This document shows positions 10,191 to 20,455 of a stretch of DNA of 55,411 bases, one piece after another. The stretch comes from Chromera velia (taxonomy: Eukaryota > Sar > Chromeraceae). The stretch spans positions 1-55,411 of the forward strand of contig JAHBMJ010004007.1 in the NCBI GenBank assembly GCA_018398765.1. Reading direction: 5' to 3'. Position 1 is the first letter of the stretch, and each line of letters begins with the position of its first letter. The notes under the pieces were generated by a model. That model was given only the letters and a program-made list of their open reading frames with translations. It had not been told where the DNA came from and made no database searches. The position numbers were made by a program, and so were the translations under genes.

Positions 10191-11748
10191 TGCCGTTCGG
10201 GCCAGCCCGGTAAGCTATATAGATATGTTACATATCAAATAGATGATTCACTTCAGTGTGACTACATTTCAAATTGCAGCGTGTGAAAGCTGGACACGGC
10301 GACAGAGCAGACCAACCTAAAAGAGGGGTTTTTCCCGGACAGAAACGCCATCGCAGCGGTATTGTTTGTTTTCATCTGCTAGCAATCTTCCAACGCTCAC
10401 GGCAACCTCTACTCGAGACTTGTGCATCTATTGTTCTGGATGTTTTATATTTTTCTCGTAACACTGTGGCCGTTTCAAGAATACAATAGAGTCTCAAACC
10501 CACCGATATTTCAAAATCCAATTTTCTATGCTGTCAGACAGCGCACCGTTTATTTCCCGCTTCCGTTCAGGGTCAGAGCAGCTGCTTGCCCCTGTAGAGC
10601 GATGGGCTGCTGCTATGGTTTCAGGCCAATCAAAAACAGATACGTCTGAAATAGAGACGTCTCCGCTTGTGATATTTGTCAGCTTCAAGCAGCCAAAGCC
10701 CACAAGTGGTCTGATTGACCTGGAGTGGGAAGAAGGACGTTTGTTCCTGTCTGGCTTCGTTGCGGTGGAAGGACTCAATGTCTTGTCTGGCCCTCGGGGG
10801 TTTGAGGGCACCGTCCAGACCCATTGCAGCAGAGAACTGGGCTATGAGCACTTCTTTTTTGCTCATTCGAGCGACCCAGGGTTCTTGAATTTTTTGGAGC
10901 ATGCCCTGTTTCTCCAGGGGACCAGGCAGACAGAGGAGACGGGAGCCAGTGGGATGCCCTCCATGGCACCTTCTGCTTTGGCCGATGATTTTGTGCCTTA
11001 AGACCCCGAGGCCGATGATCCTGTGCCTCAAGACCCCGAAGCAAAGCCCCGGGGGGTCTATGCAGTCACACGGAGGCGCTTCCGCCTGCAGAAAAGAAAT
11101 TTCAAGGAACTCTGGAATGTCTTCCAACCAGCACAGATCGGACAACTCACTTCACCCCGTTGGGAATAGTATTACCAAGTAGGTCATGGAGAAGAAGATG
11201 GGAAGAGGAGGCTCGGCATTTTTACCTAGATTTTTGCTGTAGCGATATTCTGGTTGCTGTGATGATGCTCTGCATATGTATTGACTTGGGGATGTATAGA
11301 GTTCTTCCGTTATGCTTACTCGGATCTTTTGTCCGTTTCTTTCGCCCTTGCAGTTCCTGAATAGCCGGAGTCACTATATCTCTATATATGCATGTACATA
11401 TTGCAGGGGTGCTGCTTCTTGCTGTCGTTCGCCCCTTTGTGGGAACATAGCCAGAGGAGGGAGGATATCATGCTAACCCGATTGAGCTGGCAAATGAAGT
11501 TTCTAGCTCACATCAGGGCACTGAGGTAGAGCATCACCATTGGAGGGGAGACGTTGGGCGGGGTTGTGAGGAGGGATCTATCAGCGCTATCGGGGTTCGC
11601 AGATGACCACCAAGTGGAAATTCCTGTCTGGGACACCCTTCTGCTGTTTTGGAGGATGTTTGGGAGGGACATGGACAGCGTGATGGCAAGATTCCATGGA
11701 GGTCGACCTCCAGAGGTTCTCGTCATAATGCAAGTGCATGAGTTTGAG

Positions 11749-12683
11749 GTCAGTCAGTCAAGCAGTCAGTCAGTCAGTCAATCAGTCAGTTAGTTAGCTA
11801 GTCAGTTAGTCAGGCAGTCAGTCAGTCAGGCAGTCAGTCAGTCAGTTAGTCAGCTAGTCAGTTAGTCAGTTAGTCAGTCAGTCAGTCAGTCAGTCAGTCA
11901 GTCAGTCAGTTAGGCAGTCAGTCAGTCAGTTAGTCAGCTTGTCAGTTAGTTAGCTAGTCAGTTAGTTAGTCAGGCAGTCAGTCAGTCAGTCAGGCAGGCA
12001 GTCAGTCAGTTAGTCAGTCAGTCAGTCAGTCAGCTTGTCAGTTAGTCAGGCAGTCAGTATCAGTCAGTCAGTCAGTCAGTCAGTCAATCAGTCAGTCAGT
12101 CAGTCAGGTAGTCAGTCAGTCAGCTAGTCAGTTAGTCAGTTAGTCAGCTAGTTAGTCAGTCAATCAGGCAGTCAGGCAGTCAGTCAGTCAGTTAGTCAGC
12201 TAGTCAGTTAGTCAGCTAATCAGTTAGTTAGTCAGGCAGTCAGTCAGGCAGTCAGTCAGTCAGGTAGTTAGTCAGTCAGTCAGTCAGTTAGTTAGCTTGT
12301 CAGTTAGTCAGTCAGTCAGTCAGTCAGGCAGTCAGTCAATCAGTCAGTTAGTCAACTAGTCAGTTAGTCAGTTAGTCAGTTAGTCAGTCAGTCAGTCAGT
12401 CAGTCAGTTAGTCAGTCAGTCAGTCAGTCAGTCAGTCAGTTAGTCAGTTAATCAGTCAGTTAGGCAGTCAGTTAGTCAGCTAGTCAGCTAGTCAGTTAGT
12501 CAGTTAGTCAGTTAGTCAGTCAGTCAGTCAGTCAGTTAGTCAGTCAGTCAGTCAGTCAGTCAGTCAGTTAGTCAGTTAGTCAGTCAGTTACTTAGTCAGC
12601 TAGTCAGTTAGTCAGTTAGTCAGTCAGTCAGTCAGTTAGTCAGTCAGTCAGTTAGTCAGTCAGTTAGTCAGTCAGTCAGTCAG
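11749..12683 (+). repeat. GTCA tetranucleotide array filling an intron
   Basis: About 930 bp of GTCAGTCA with interspersed GTTA, GGCA and GCTA variants. The array begins exactly at the splice donor of the preceding exon. Confidence 0.95.
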
Positions 12684-12720
12684 CAAGGCATGCATGCAGG
12701 CAGTCGCAGGTATGCAGTAC

Positions 12721-12757
12721 ATATATATCTGTGTCTGCGTATGTGTGTGTGTGTGTA

Positions 12758-12788
<31 letters not shown>

Positions 12789-12925
12789 GCGCGCGCGCGC
12801 GCGCGCGCATGTATGTATGTGTGTGTGTGTGTATATATATGTGAATGTATGTATGTATGTATGTATGTATATGTGTATGTGTGTGTGTGTGTATGTGTGT
12901 GTGTGTGTGTGTGTGTATGTGTTCA
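12721..12925 (+). repeat. Mixed TG / GC / TATG microsatellite
   Basis: Runs of TG, a (CG)8-like core near 12789-12808 and (TATG)n follow the GTCA array within the same intron. ORFs here (Cys-Val runs) are repeat artefacts. Confidence 0.9.
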
Positions 12926-13368
12926 TTGATGAGTATGAATGTTGATGCATTCTCTTGCAGCCTCCTGGTGATGACTCTGTCGTGTGGTCATCGTCATCGT
13001 TGTTGTCCTCCTCCTCCTCTTCTTCTTCTTCTGACCCTTCTTCTCAGTCTTCTGACCCTTCTTCTAGCGAGGAGTCAGTTGAGCAGGCTTGGGAAGAGGA
13101 AGCTAACGCAGAGGAGGACAAAGAGAATGAGCATGGGCACTCCAACCAGGAGGGGGACGGGGGGCAGCAGCCTGAGGATCGAGAGGAGCAGGACTCGGTC
13201 TTGGATGATGACACGTTGTTTTACAGTGTCTGGACATTCAGTGACACCCCCAGTTCTGCCGATCCACTGGATGAAGAGGGAGGAGACGATGAGGAGAATG
13301 TCTCCCCAGAAACCATTTTAAAGAACGTCCAGGAGAGTGTCGGAGGGGCAGAAGATATGCAATGTTGA

Positions 13369-14690
13369 CTACTGCAACAGCAGATGCAGGGCATGGGAGG
13401 AATGATGGGAGGGGGATAGTATCCAGCGGTCTTTGGCGTCACGGAGGGAGCTCAAAGGGATATGGGAGGAGGTGGGAACATGGGAAGAGGTAGATATGGT
13501 CCTGCTTTTGTGAAGATGGACGCAATAGGAGTGAACATATGGCCGCTAGGGGAGAGCCTTATGATTATGAACACCGGCAAGAAGAAGCAGTCAGAAGGAG
13601 GGAGGGAGGGAGGGAGGGCTGGAGGGAGGGAGGGAGAGGCATAAGTGTTCCTCATGCAGAGTGAGGAGACACTAGCTGCTCATTGGTGGGTGGAACGGAA
13701 CTGCTTCTTGCTTGCTTGCTTGTTTACTTGCTTGCTTGCTTGTGTGTATGAATTCACGTTGCTTGCTCGATGTTTGATCGTGAACCAGGGCTTCTGACTC
13801 ATGAAGGTGCATGCTTCAAAGGCGCACCTTTTCCGGTCGTTTGTCAGACAGACGTCTTCCCTTCTTCCCAACTCGCAGAAGCTCTTCGCTGTGAATGAAT
13901 TGTCTTCTGACCGAGATTCACCGACTGAATGTGCGTCGATCTTTCTCTCTCTTTTGCTCCTTCGGTGCATCATCGACTAGACGTCAGTAGGCTAGTCAGT
14001 AGGGGGGTCGGCCGGTCTAGATAGTTTTGCTTGGTTACGCTTTCATGCACTGCATTCATACATGAAGTGTCAGAGGGCAGCCATCAATAAATTGTTTTTG
14101 CTTCCTTCACGTATGAGCTTACATGAGCTCTTTGGACTGAATGGGCAGGGAAGGGATGGGACATGCAGGGGAAGGCGGTCGGGCTGCGACTGCCCGTGTG
14201 GCTGTGCCAGTGGGTAGTCCTTGTGACTGGCCGTTTTGTGTAATGGATGCAATCAATACAAGAATTCATCTAAATTCATCAAGAATTCGAAAGTGAAGAA
14301 AGATGGTACGAAAGTAAACGAAAGATTCTGAACGAAAAATCTGTTGTAAACTAGGGCTATAAAGGTGATAGACAGTGGTCACGACTTGTTAGTCTATCTT
14401 ATTATATACTAGATAGTTCTGTATGTATATATATATATATATATATATATAGTATATATATACTAAGTATATTTAAATATATATTATATATAATTATATA
14501 TAACACAATGTAAGTATAGACTGTATAGTACATATTAAGTCTAGTACTAAGTATATATATATTGATTGATTTTGATTGATTGATTAATAGGATAGGATAA
14601 GATAGGATTAATGTCTGGAGGATTGGCCTCCTGCCCCAATGCTGAGCGCTCGACGTGCGGCGTCCAGAAAAAGTGCATACAATATGTTCT
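13369..14690. other. Spacer with GGGA, CTTG and TA microsatellites
   Basis: Contains a (GGGA)n run at about 13598-13636 able to form G-quadruplexes, a (CTTG)n run at about 13703-13742, and a very AT-rich tract at about 14400-14560 with (TA)n. No convincing gene. Confidence 0.6.
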
Positions 14691-14692
14691 CG

Positions 14693-15917
14693 CACAGACG
14701 TGGGCGGGCGGGACATGAGGGGGGGCTTAATTAAACGGTAGGACCCCATACGAAGCCAAAAACGTGCAGTATGGCCTTATCTGGCGGCGCTGGTAGCCCC
14801 AGAGGCCCGCGACTTACCAAAATGATCGTCAGGACCCCAGCATTTCAAATTTGGCGAAATTTTGACCGCAACTTTCCGGGGTCACCCTCAAAATCACCAA
14901 AATGTCTGAAAAAACCTTAGAAAGCTCACAGATGTCTGCAGAGGGCCAAGTTTGTTCCCTCTTGCCTTGCTTTCCTTCTTGTTGTCCAGAGCAGTATTGG
15001 TGGTGAAAGTCGCACCATTCCCCTTTTTTAAGACCAGACAGCTTGTATCTATGTCAGGGTGAAGTCTTGTTGCACCGCTGGTCTGCTTGGATGGGTTTAG
15101 CAGTTTATACGACGAACAGTCAGGAATTGGCCCTTCTGGCTTCTTGAGCAACATTCCTTCTTTTCACCAGGAGGCCCCGAAATCGATTCCACTGCCTCTT
15201 ATCAGTTGACATCCTTCCAGGGCAGTGGGATAGGTTGCTAGTGTATCTGCTGGTTGTGGGAAGGTGAAATTCTTTTATGTCTTTATTGTGGTAAAGTGAC
15301 GTCTCTGGAGCATTGATCGACTTCCACTTCCCCGGGTAGGTCGTTCTGTGTTATTCATTCCCTCTAGACATGATCGTATACGTGTTGGGCAGTACCTCTA
15401 TACGCTGGATGCAGGTTGGAGGCACTCAAGAAAGAGAAAGGTCTTCCGGCGATTTTACATAGGCTGCCCCCTGGAGTGTATCTTTCTGTTCCTGGGCAGA
15501 CTTGTCACTTGAAGTCCACAGTGCACCAACCATTCATTGTCTCCTGTTGGAACTAAGTTACCTGGACCAGATGGAGTGTGTCGGTATACATTTTATCATC
15601 ATTGATGCATCACAGCCCTTTATTTACTTCTGAGTCCAGGGAGGCCTCTCTAGCCTCTTTAGGTGTCAGAGCTCAGACGTCCGTTCTTTGCACTCCTTGT
15701 GTGTATTGGAGTCGTTTTTTCTGCACCAAGCAGCTAGAGAAAGTCTAGAGAGGCGAACTGACATCTGCTAGGTAAGCTGGATGGGGTTCAAAAGCGGGAA
15801 GAAAGGAAGGCAGGGCTCTCTTCTCCTTTCTTCATACGAGGCCAAAATCGTGCAGTATGGGCGGCAGGGTCCGGTTTGATTAGGACCCCCCTCATGTTCC
15901 ACCCGCCCACGTCCGTG
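14693..15917. mobile_element. Candidate element bounded by inverted repeats, contains repeat copy B
   Basis: The segment 14693-14736 (CACAGACGTGGGCGGGCGGG onward) is matched in inverted form by 15873-15917 with few differences. Just inside both ends lies a 28-bp word in direct orientation (14747-14774 and 15833-15860) beginning CATACGARGCC and ending GTATGG. Between them is the inverted copy B of the dispersed repeat family. No transposase is seen. Whether the ends are transposon termini is inference from symmetry. Confidence 0.45.
14780..15430 (-). repeat. Dispersed repeat family, copy B
   Basis: Inverted relative of both 1110-1500 and 1705-2260; the longest and best-preserved member. On the minus strand it carries an 86-codon frame (15154 to 14894) starting MLLKKP, with PSKQTSGATRLHPD, SCLVLKKG and a Lys-rich middle, alignable with copy A1 over its length. 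Upstream, the block shared with copy A2 (15235-15425) completes the unit. Confidence 0.6.
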
Positions 15918-16129
15918 CACCGCTCTAGGGCCTTCCCGCTATGTCTATCTATCGCCAGAGCTAGCAGGGCGGGGCGTTCCCTAGCCTAAGCTGAGGTATC
16001 AGACCCCGCTCTCAAGACCTGCCAGAGTCTGTTGCCTTGAGCGTTGCTGTATGATTGTTCATTGTTCAAGCCACGGCTCTGGATCTGTGTTGGCTTTCCA
16101 GCCTGAAAATTGATCTGAAACGGCATGCG
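15431..16129. other. Spacer without recognisable gene
   Basis: No frame with coding character. The right part contains the inverted-repeat end described at 15873-15917. Confidence 0.3.
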
Positions 16130-16159
16130 ATTTGGGCTTCCTCGCTCTCCTTGTTCACT

Positions 16160-17783
16160 TTAATTATTAATCTTCTTCTGCGGCTCCCTCCTTCCCCACC
16201 CTAACGCTCCTTTGGTCGTCTCTAAGTTATTAATTGTCTTCTTATATTCTTTTGTTAGTTTCTCGATCGCCTGCTGCCTTCCGGTGATTCTTGCATGTCT
16301 GGCCGCCAGAGCGTCTCCCTCTATATGTCTGTACCATCTTGGACACTCCTCAAACACCCTCCATCTGAATGACGCCCATCCCAAAAACTCATTTACTGTG
16401 GTATGACATTCATTTAACAGAAAGCAGAAAAGCGTCGAGTTGTTTCTTTTTCCCTCTTCTTTGTTGAGCCCTTCTCTTTCTGTGGTTGCCTTTCTGGCTC
16501 TTTTTTCCATCTTCCTCTCCCATTTCTCTTCTATCTTCCTGAACATCTCTGCTCTCTCTCTGTCAAAAACAGGACATTCTGTCACCAGATGGATTTCATC
16601 TTCCACCACCTCAATTCCCAACCACCCTCGATAGAACTGGCATGTCCTTTTCTATAACGGTACCTTCTCTCCCCCCCTTATCGGAATTTTTCCCTAAGTC
16701 GCAGCCACAGTCCTGTCTCCTACCCTACATGCTGCTCTCCTCCTGTGTTCTGATCGCGGCGCCACTCTCGTATAGCAAAAAGGGGTTCTTCCTATTCTCT
16801 CTTTTTGTCGAGCCAACCTTTCTACCTGCTCTGTCTTCAAACAAAGAAAGGTGGAGACAGTTTTCGTTTGAGAGTCTGACCTTTCTGTGCACATCAGCCA
16901 TTATCACTCCTGTCAGTTCTGCCTTCTCCTGACTACTCTTTTCTTTTATGTTTCTTTCTATTCTATGTGCAAACGCCTCTCTCTTTTTCTCGTGACAGTC
17001 TAGCTCATTTTTTGTTCTCTTCAGCAGCCATCTCTCTATCCCGTCCACTCTCTCGTTAACTACCTGTGTTCTTCTCTGCCCTGCGCTTCCTTTTAGTCTT
17101 TCTTTTACAAAAGGGTGCATTCTTCTGTCTATGTAGAGTGCCTGTGCACATTGTTTCAGATGAGAGAAAAGATGAAAAGGATGCATTCCTCTCCCCCCCC
17201 CCATTTCGTTCTCTACTCCTTCTCTCAGGCATGTGAGGATTGCCGGCCCTTAGAAGGCTACCGCTTCGTTTGTTTTCTCCTTTGAAGCCTTCCCTACCCA
17301 CCGGATCATTCTGGAAGCCACTTTGAGATCGATCAGAATAAAACCTCCTTCCATCATCAAGGTATCACAATTTTCTTTCTTTCTCAAACGTAAAACAAAC
17401 CTGATAAATCTCCTTTGCTTCTCATCGAATTCTGCATATGTGCTATCTGGGCATGCATAGATTTTGCATCCATACAACCATATGGCGCGCACTGTCTGTT
17501 TAAATATATTGAAGCAATCAGCGGGTGGAATCCCTCCCTCCCTTTCTATCTTCCCTATCAATCCCTGCATGTATCTCTCTGCTTTGATTAACCGCACCTC
17601 TATCATGGTCTCTAGGTTGCAGTCGGTGGATAGGACTAGTCCCAGGTAGGGTTGCTTTCTTGCTTCTTTTATCACTATCTCCCCCAGTCTAGAGTCTAAC
17701 TTCTTCTTTCTCTCTTGATGCGATGCGGCCAAACCGGACCAATCTCGACTTGTCAGAAAATAGAAGACGGAGAGGTTCTGCAA
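16160..17783 (-). pseudogene. LINE thumb and C-terminal region
   Basis: The frame 17783-17250 has QPYLGLVLSTD and RAIWLYGCKIYA, typical of the region after motif C. Further frames to 16725 are basic and helical. The last part (16621-16160) has EDEIHLVTECPVFDRER, matching the HLxxxCPxxxxxR part of the C-terminal zinc motif of many LINEs, with a single Cys upstream. A stop at 16160 closes the element. Confidence 0.6.
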
Positions 17784-18659
17784 AGGCTACAAGGTTCGAA
17801 AGAAGAAGGTTCAACTGATAGTGTCTATCTGAGGATTCGAGAAGTGTTGTATTATCTGCAAACAGAAGGGCAAGGAAATCGACCCACCTGCCGTTTTCTC
17901 CTGCCGGCACCTTTGGCCTCTGTCTGTCGGTCTGTCATCTCTGTCCCCTTCTCTTTCCTACTTCCTCTGGCAAGTCATATGTATACATAGAGTAAAAGGA
18001 AGGGCCGCTCGGGCCTCTTTGCTTGAGTCCCTTGTTTTCTAAATACAACATGTTCGTTCCCTTTACCCGTGCCCTCACTTTTTCCAGAGAGGCCTCAACC
18101 CATCTGATCAGACCTTCCTCCACCCCTGCCTTTCTCAATTTTTCTTTCAACTTTTCCAGCCTCACTTCGTCGAAAGCCCGTGACACTGTGAAGTCAACAA
18201 AGGCAACACTGAGCACTTCCATTCGAGCAATAACAAACAGTAAAAAAAAATTGCATCGCATGTGCCTGCCTTTTTCTTGTATACGAACTGCCATGGCGTC
18301 TGTCTGGCTTCCTTTTGTACCTTCCTTCTCATGATCATATCCCTCTATTTCGTATGTGCTACCACCAGGTGCACTCCTTTCCATCCCCTAAGTAGTGCAA
18401 ATGACTTACTCGGTTTTGGAAGAGCCGTCACTGGCAAGTCATTCCACCCTTTCGGCCACCAGCTGAAACGATATGCGACATTAATTAACAAAATATATAA
18501 AGACACCAGCTTAGTCAATTTTTCCATTGTTCTCAGCATTCCTAAGGGCATTCCGTCCTTCCCAGTGGCCTTTTTAGGGTTGCCTGCTCTTTTTATTACC
18601 TTTTTTACCTCCTTCTCCTCTGCTATATTCCATCCTTTCTCCTTAATCACTCTACTCAC
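17690..18659 (-). pseudogene. LINE reverse transcriptase, split over three frames
   Basis: Frame one (18659-18345) has KATGKDGMPLGML and WPKGWNDLPVTALPKPSK, the RT-1/RT-2 blocks. Frame two (18384-17935) has VAFVDFTVSRAFDEV (motif A with its first Asp) and KGLKQRGPSGPSFYSMY (motif B, normally GxPQGxPLSP). Frame three (17910-17689) has LALLFADNTTLL, the catalytic motif C, where the usual DD is DN. The second catalytic Asp is therefore lost. At least two frameshifts are required to connect the parts. Confidence 0.75.
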
Positions 18660-18674
18660 TGTTGTTTTTCCTTC

Positions 18675-19190
18675 TCATTCCCTCTTTCTCTCTTCTTTCT
18701 CTTCCTTTGGCAGCAGCTCGTACGTTTCAAATTGTTTGAAACCTTCTGCTACCTGCTGGGTCATCATGCTGTCCTTTATTTTTCTTGGTGCTACCCTCCT
18801 GTCTTCCTCACCGAGTTTCCTCCACACCTTCCAGCAGCCCCCTTCATTTATTTTGGCTCTTATCTTCTCCACCTTTCTCTTTTCTACCTTCCGTTGCTCT
18901 CTCGTTACCACGTTTCTCAGCGCTCTCTCTATTATGACTAACTGTTTTCTCCTCTCCTCATATGTCTGTCTCAATCTTTCTCCTTCCTGAGCTGAGGTGC
19001 TGCTCTCCTTTTTTCGTTTGTCCTTCTGCTCTCTTTTTGCTTTCAGGCCTCTGATTTCCTCTCTCACTTTTCTCTCTATTCTTCTGAGTTTTCTTATTTG
19101 CTTTCTTCTTTCCTCTCTCAGCGCTTCTGCTGGCTCTTCTTTCTTCTCCCTTTTTCTTTTTTCTTTCTTTTCCTTCCTTTTTACCCACAT
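18675..19190 (-). pseudogene. LINE linker between endonuclease and RT
   Basis: About 170 codons dominated by Lys, Glu and Arg in long helices, ending with CWKVWRKLGE and a segment MTQQVAEGFKQF. Such a basic helical linker before the RT fingers is usual in LINE polyproteins. It ends fifteen bases before the next frame, which starts the RT. Confidence 0.5.
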
Positions 19191-19599
19191 GAAGGTTTTC
19201 TCTCTGATGTATTAGAATTTCTGGTATGTTTCGTCGAGCAAGTCTTTCTTTATTTCTTCTCCCTCTTCCATATCCATTACTTTCTGAAAGATCTCACTCA
19301 CTTTTTCCTCCTTCACTCTTTTTTGAAGCTCTTGGAGGTACCTCTCCTTTCCTTCCTTTGTGAGCGTTCCCTTCCATCTTGGTTTGATTTAATCTTCTCT
19401 TTTCTCATTTTTCTTTCTCTTTTCTCTCTTTTTTGTCTTTCTTTGCCTATCTTTTCTTCTTTTCTTTTTGTTTTGTTCTTGGTTGGCTTCGTTCTCTTCC
19501 TCGTTTCCTCTTCTCTCACCGCTCTCATTCTCTTTTTCTTCCTCCCTCAGGACTAATCTAAGAGCTGAATGGTCTCACCGAGCTGAGCACACACAAAAT

Positions 19600-20450
19600 A
19601 CAGAAAAAAGAAGAACAGATGGCAGAGACACAGGAGACATGCATGCATAGTCGATCAGGGACCTCCTTCTGTCTCCCTCCCTGTCAAAGGTAAACGATCC
19701 ATCGAAGTTGAAGGCTACCTTCTCCCCCCCCTCTTCAACCGCACACCGCCTCAGTCCATTCAGAGGAACAATGCCCACCATCTCATAAAAACGAATCAGA
19801 GCCCTTCTTTTCATGTTCTCCGTCTCGTCTTTAGACTCCCTCTCTCATCTGAAAACTTCCTCTCTCCCGCCTGTTTGTGCCCACTCTTCCCCTTCTCCCC
19901 CTTCCTTCCCTATCCAGACTATCAGAGGAGTTTTTTTTTTGTGCAGACGTTGAAGTCCCCCATCATGCAGACCTCTGAGAATCTGTTCTCTCCTTTTCTT
20001 TCTCTCTCTGCTCTTTTCTCTTCGATTCTCTCTGCCAAATTGTTAAGGTATGTCTCATCTGCGTAGTTCGACTCTTCATGGGGGTCATACAAGCCAACAA
20101 AGAGCGGGAAGCCTGGTGCTTCTGCAAATACCGCTATCTCCGTTGCTCTTTCTGTCGTAAAGCCCAGCTCTCTTGCCTTTTTGCTCATCAACACCATTAC
20201 TTCGGAGTCCCCTGTCGTCATCACTTCTCTTCCCTCCCTTACTAACGGAAAATTCGTTCTTTGCAGTCTTCCTCCATTCACACTGCATACTGTCCTCTCT
20301 GTTCTAGTTTTATTCATAAAAAAGATGTCGGCTTCTTTCGTTTCTTCTGTAAAAAGCGGGCTTTGCACCAAATTCTGCATTTTTCCCCTTATGTTCAGAG
20401 CCCACATCTCTACTCTTTTATCTTTTTTGTTTTGTTTGCTCTTCTTGTTT
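19600..20450 (-). pseudogene. LINE endonuclease domain (exonuclease-endonuclease-phosphatase fold)
   Basis: Motifs in order on the minus strand: LNIRG near the start, ADIFFMNKT at the position normally reading DIxxLQET, VGLYDPH, MGDFNV (the GDFN box), then in another frame (19814-19575) GSFTF followed by RSLIDYACMS, matching the C-terminal S-x-IDY block. The frame breaks near a poly-T run at 19929-19938. The catalytic Glu of the ET box appears as Lys, which would abolish nicking. Confidence 0.7.
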
Positions 20451-20455
20451 GTCAC

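Larger units (their letters stand above)
6785..10575. mobile_element. Foldback element with long repeat-bearing arms, split by an LTR element
   Basis: The left arm (6785-7020 continuing at 9318-9655) and the right arm (9892-10575) are inverted copies at about 85-90 percent identity. Both run from an ACAGCATAGAAAAT block through a CTTGAAACGGCCAC block to a string of ~51-bp tandem repeats. The non-repeated core is about 235 bp (9656-9891). The right arm is longer by about two tandem units, which accounts for the size difference. Long inverted arms built partly from tandem repeats around a small core are the hallmark of foldback transposons. No transposase is present. An independent LTR element sits at 7021-9313 in the left arm. 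Confidence 0.7.
10528..13368 (+). pseudogene. Decayed multi-exon gene with acidic C-terminus, family unknown
   Basis: Block 1 (10528-11169) is a 213-codon frame interrupted by TAA at 10999-11001. A duplicated ADD.VP.DPE unit around the stop shows CAA in the second copy, so the stop is a C-to-T change. Block 2 (from ATG 11470 to 11748) has TAG at 11527 where CAG is likely, then an open stretch ending HEFE before a GTCAGT donor. After a 1.2-kb repeat-filled intron and a TTGCAG acceptor, block 3 (12961-13368) joins in phase 0 and encodes poly-Ser followed by a strongly Glu/Asp-rich tail. I do not recognise a domain. Joining blocks 2 and 3 is well supported by phase; joining block 1 to 2 is uncertain. 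The first codons lie inside the foldback arm. Confidence 0.45.
16130..20455 (-). mobile_element. Non-LTR retrotransposon (LINE) with APE-type endonuclease, dead
   Basis: Reading leftward the order is endonuclease (about 20450-19600), a long Lys/Glu/Arg coiled linker (19190-18690), reverse transcriptase (18660-17690), thumb/connection (17783-17250) and a C-terminal region with a zinc-type motif (to 16160). This is the standard single-ORF LINE layout. Several frame changes and stops separate the parts. No target duplication or poly-A tail is clear; the 3' end shows an A/T-rich TTAATAATTAAAG just after the stop. The clade cannot be assigned by eye. Confidence 0.8.

Noticed and set aside
9394-10242. 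Repetitive ORFs encoding GPxRQMCVSGIK-type repeats
   Set aside because: They follow the 51-bp tandem units, whose length is a multiple of three in most copies, and exist on both strands. This is periodicity, not evidence of a repeat protein.
12672-12950. Cys-Val and His-Thr repeat ORFs
   Set aside because: Products of the TG/TATG microsatellite.
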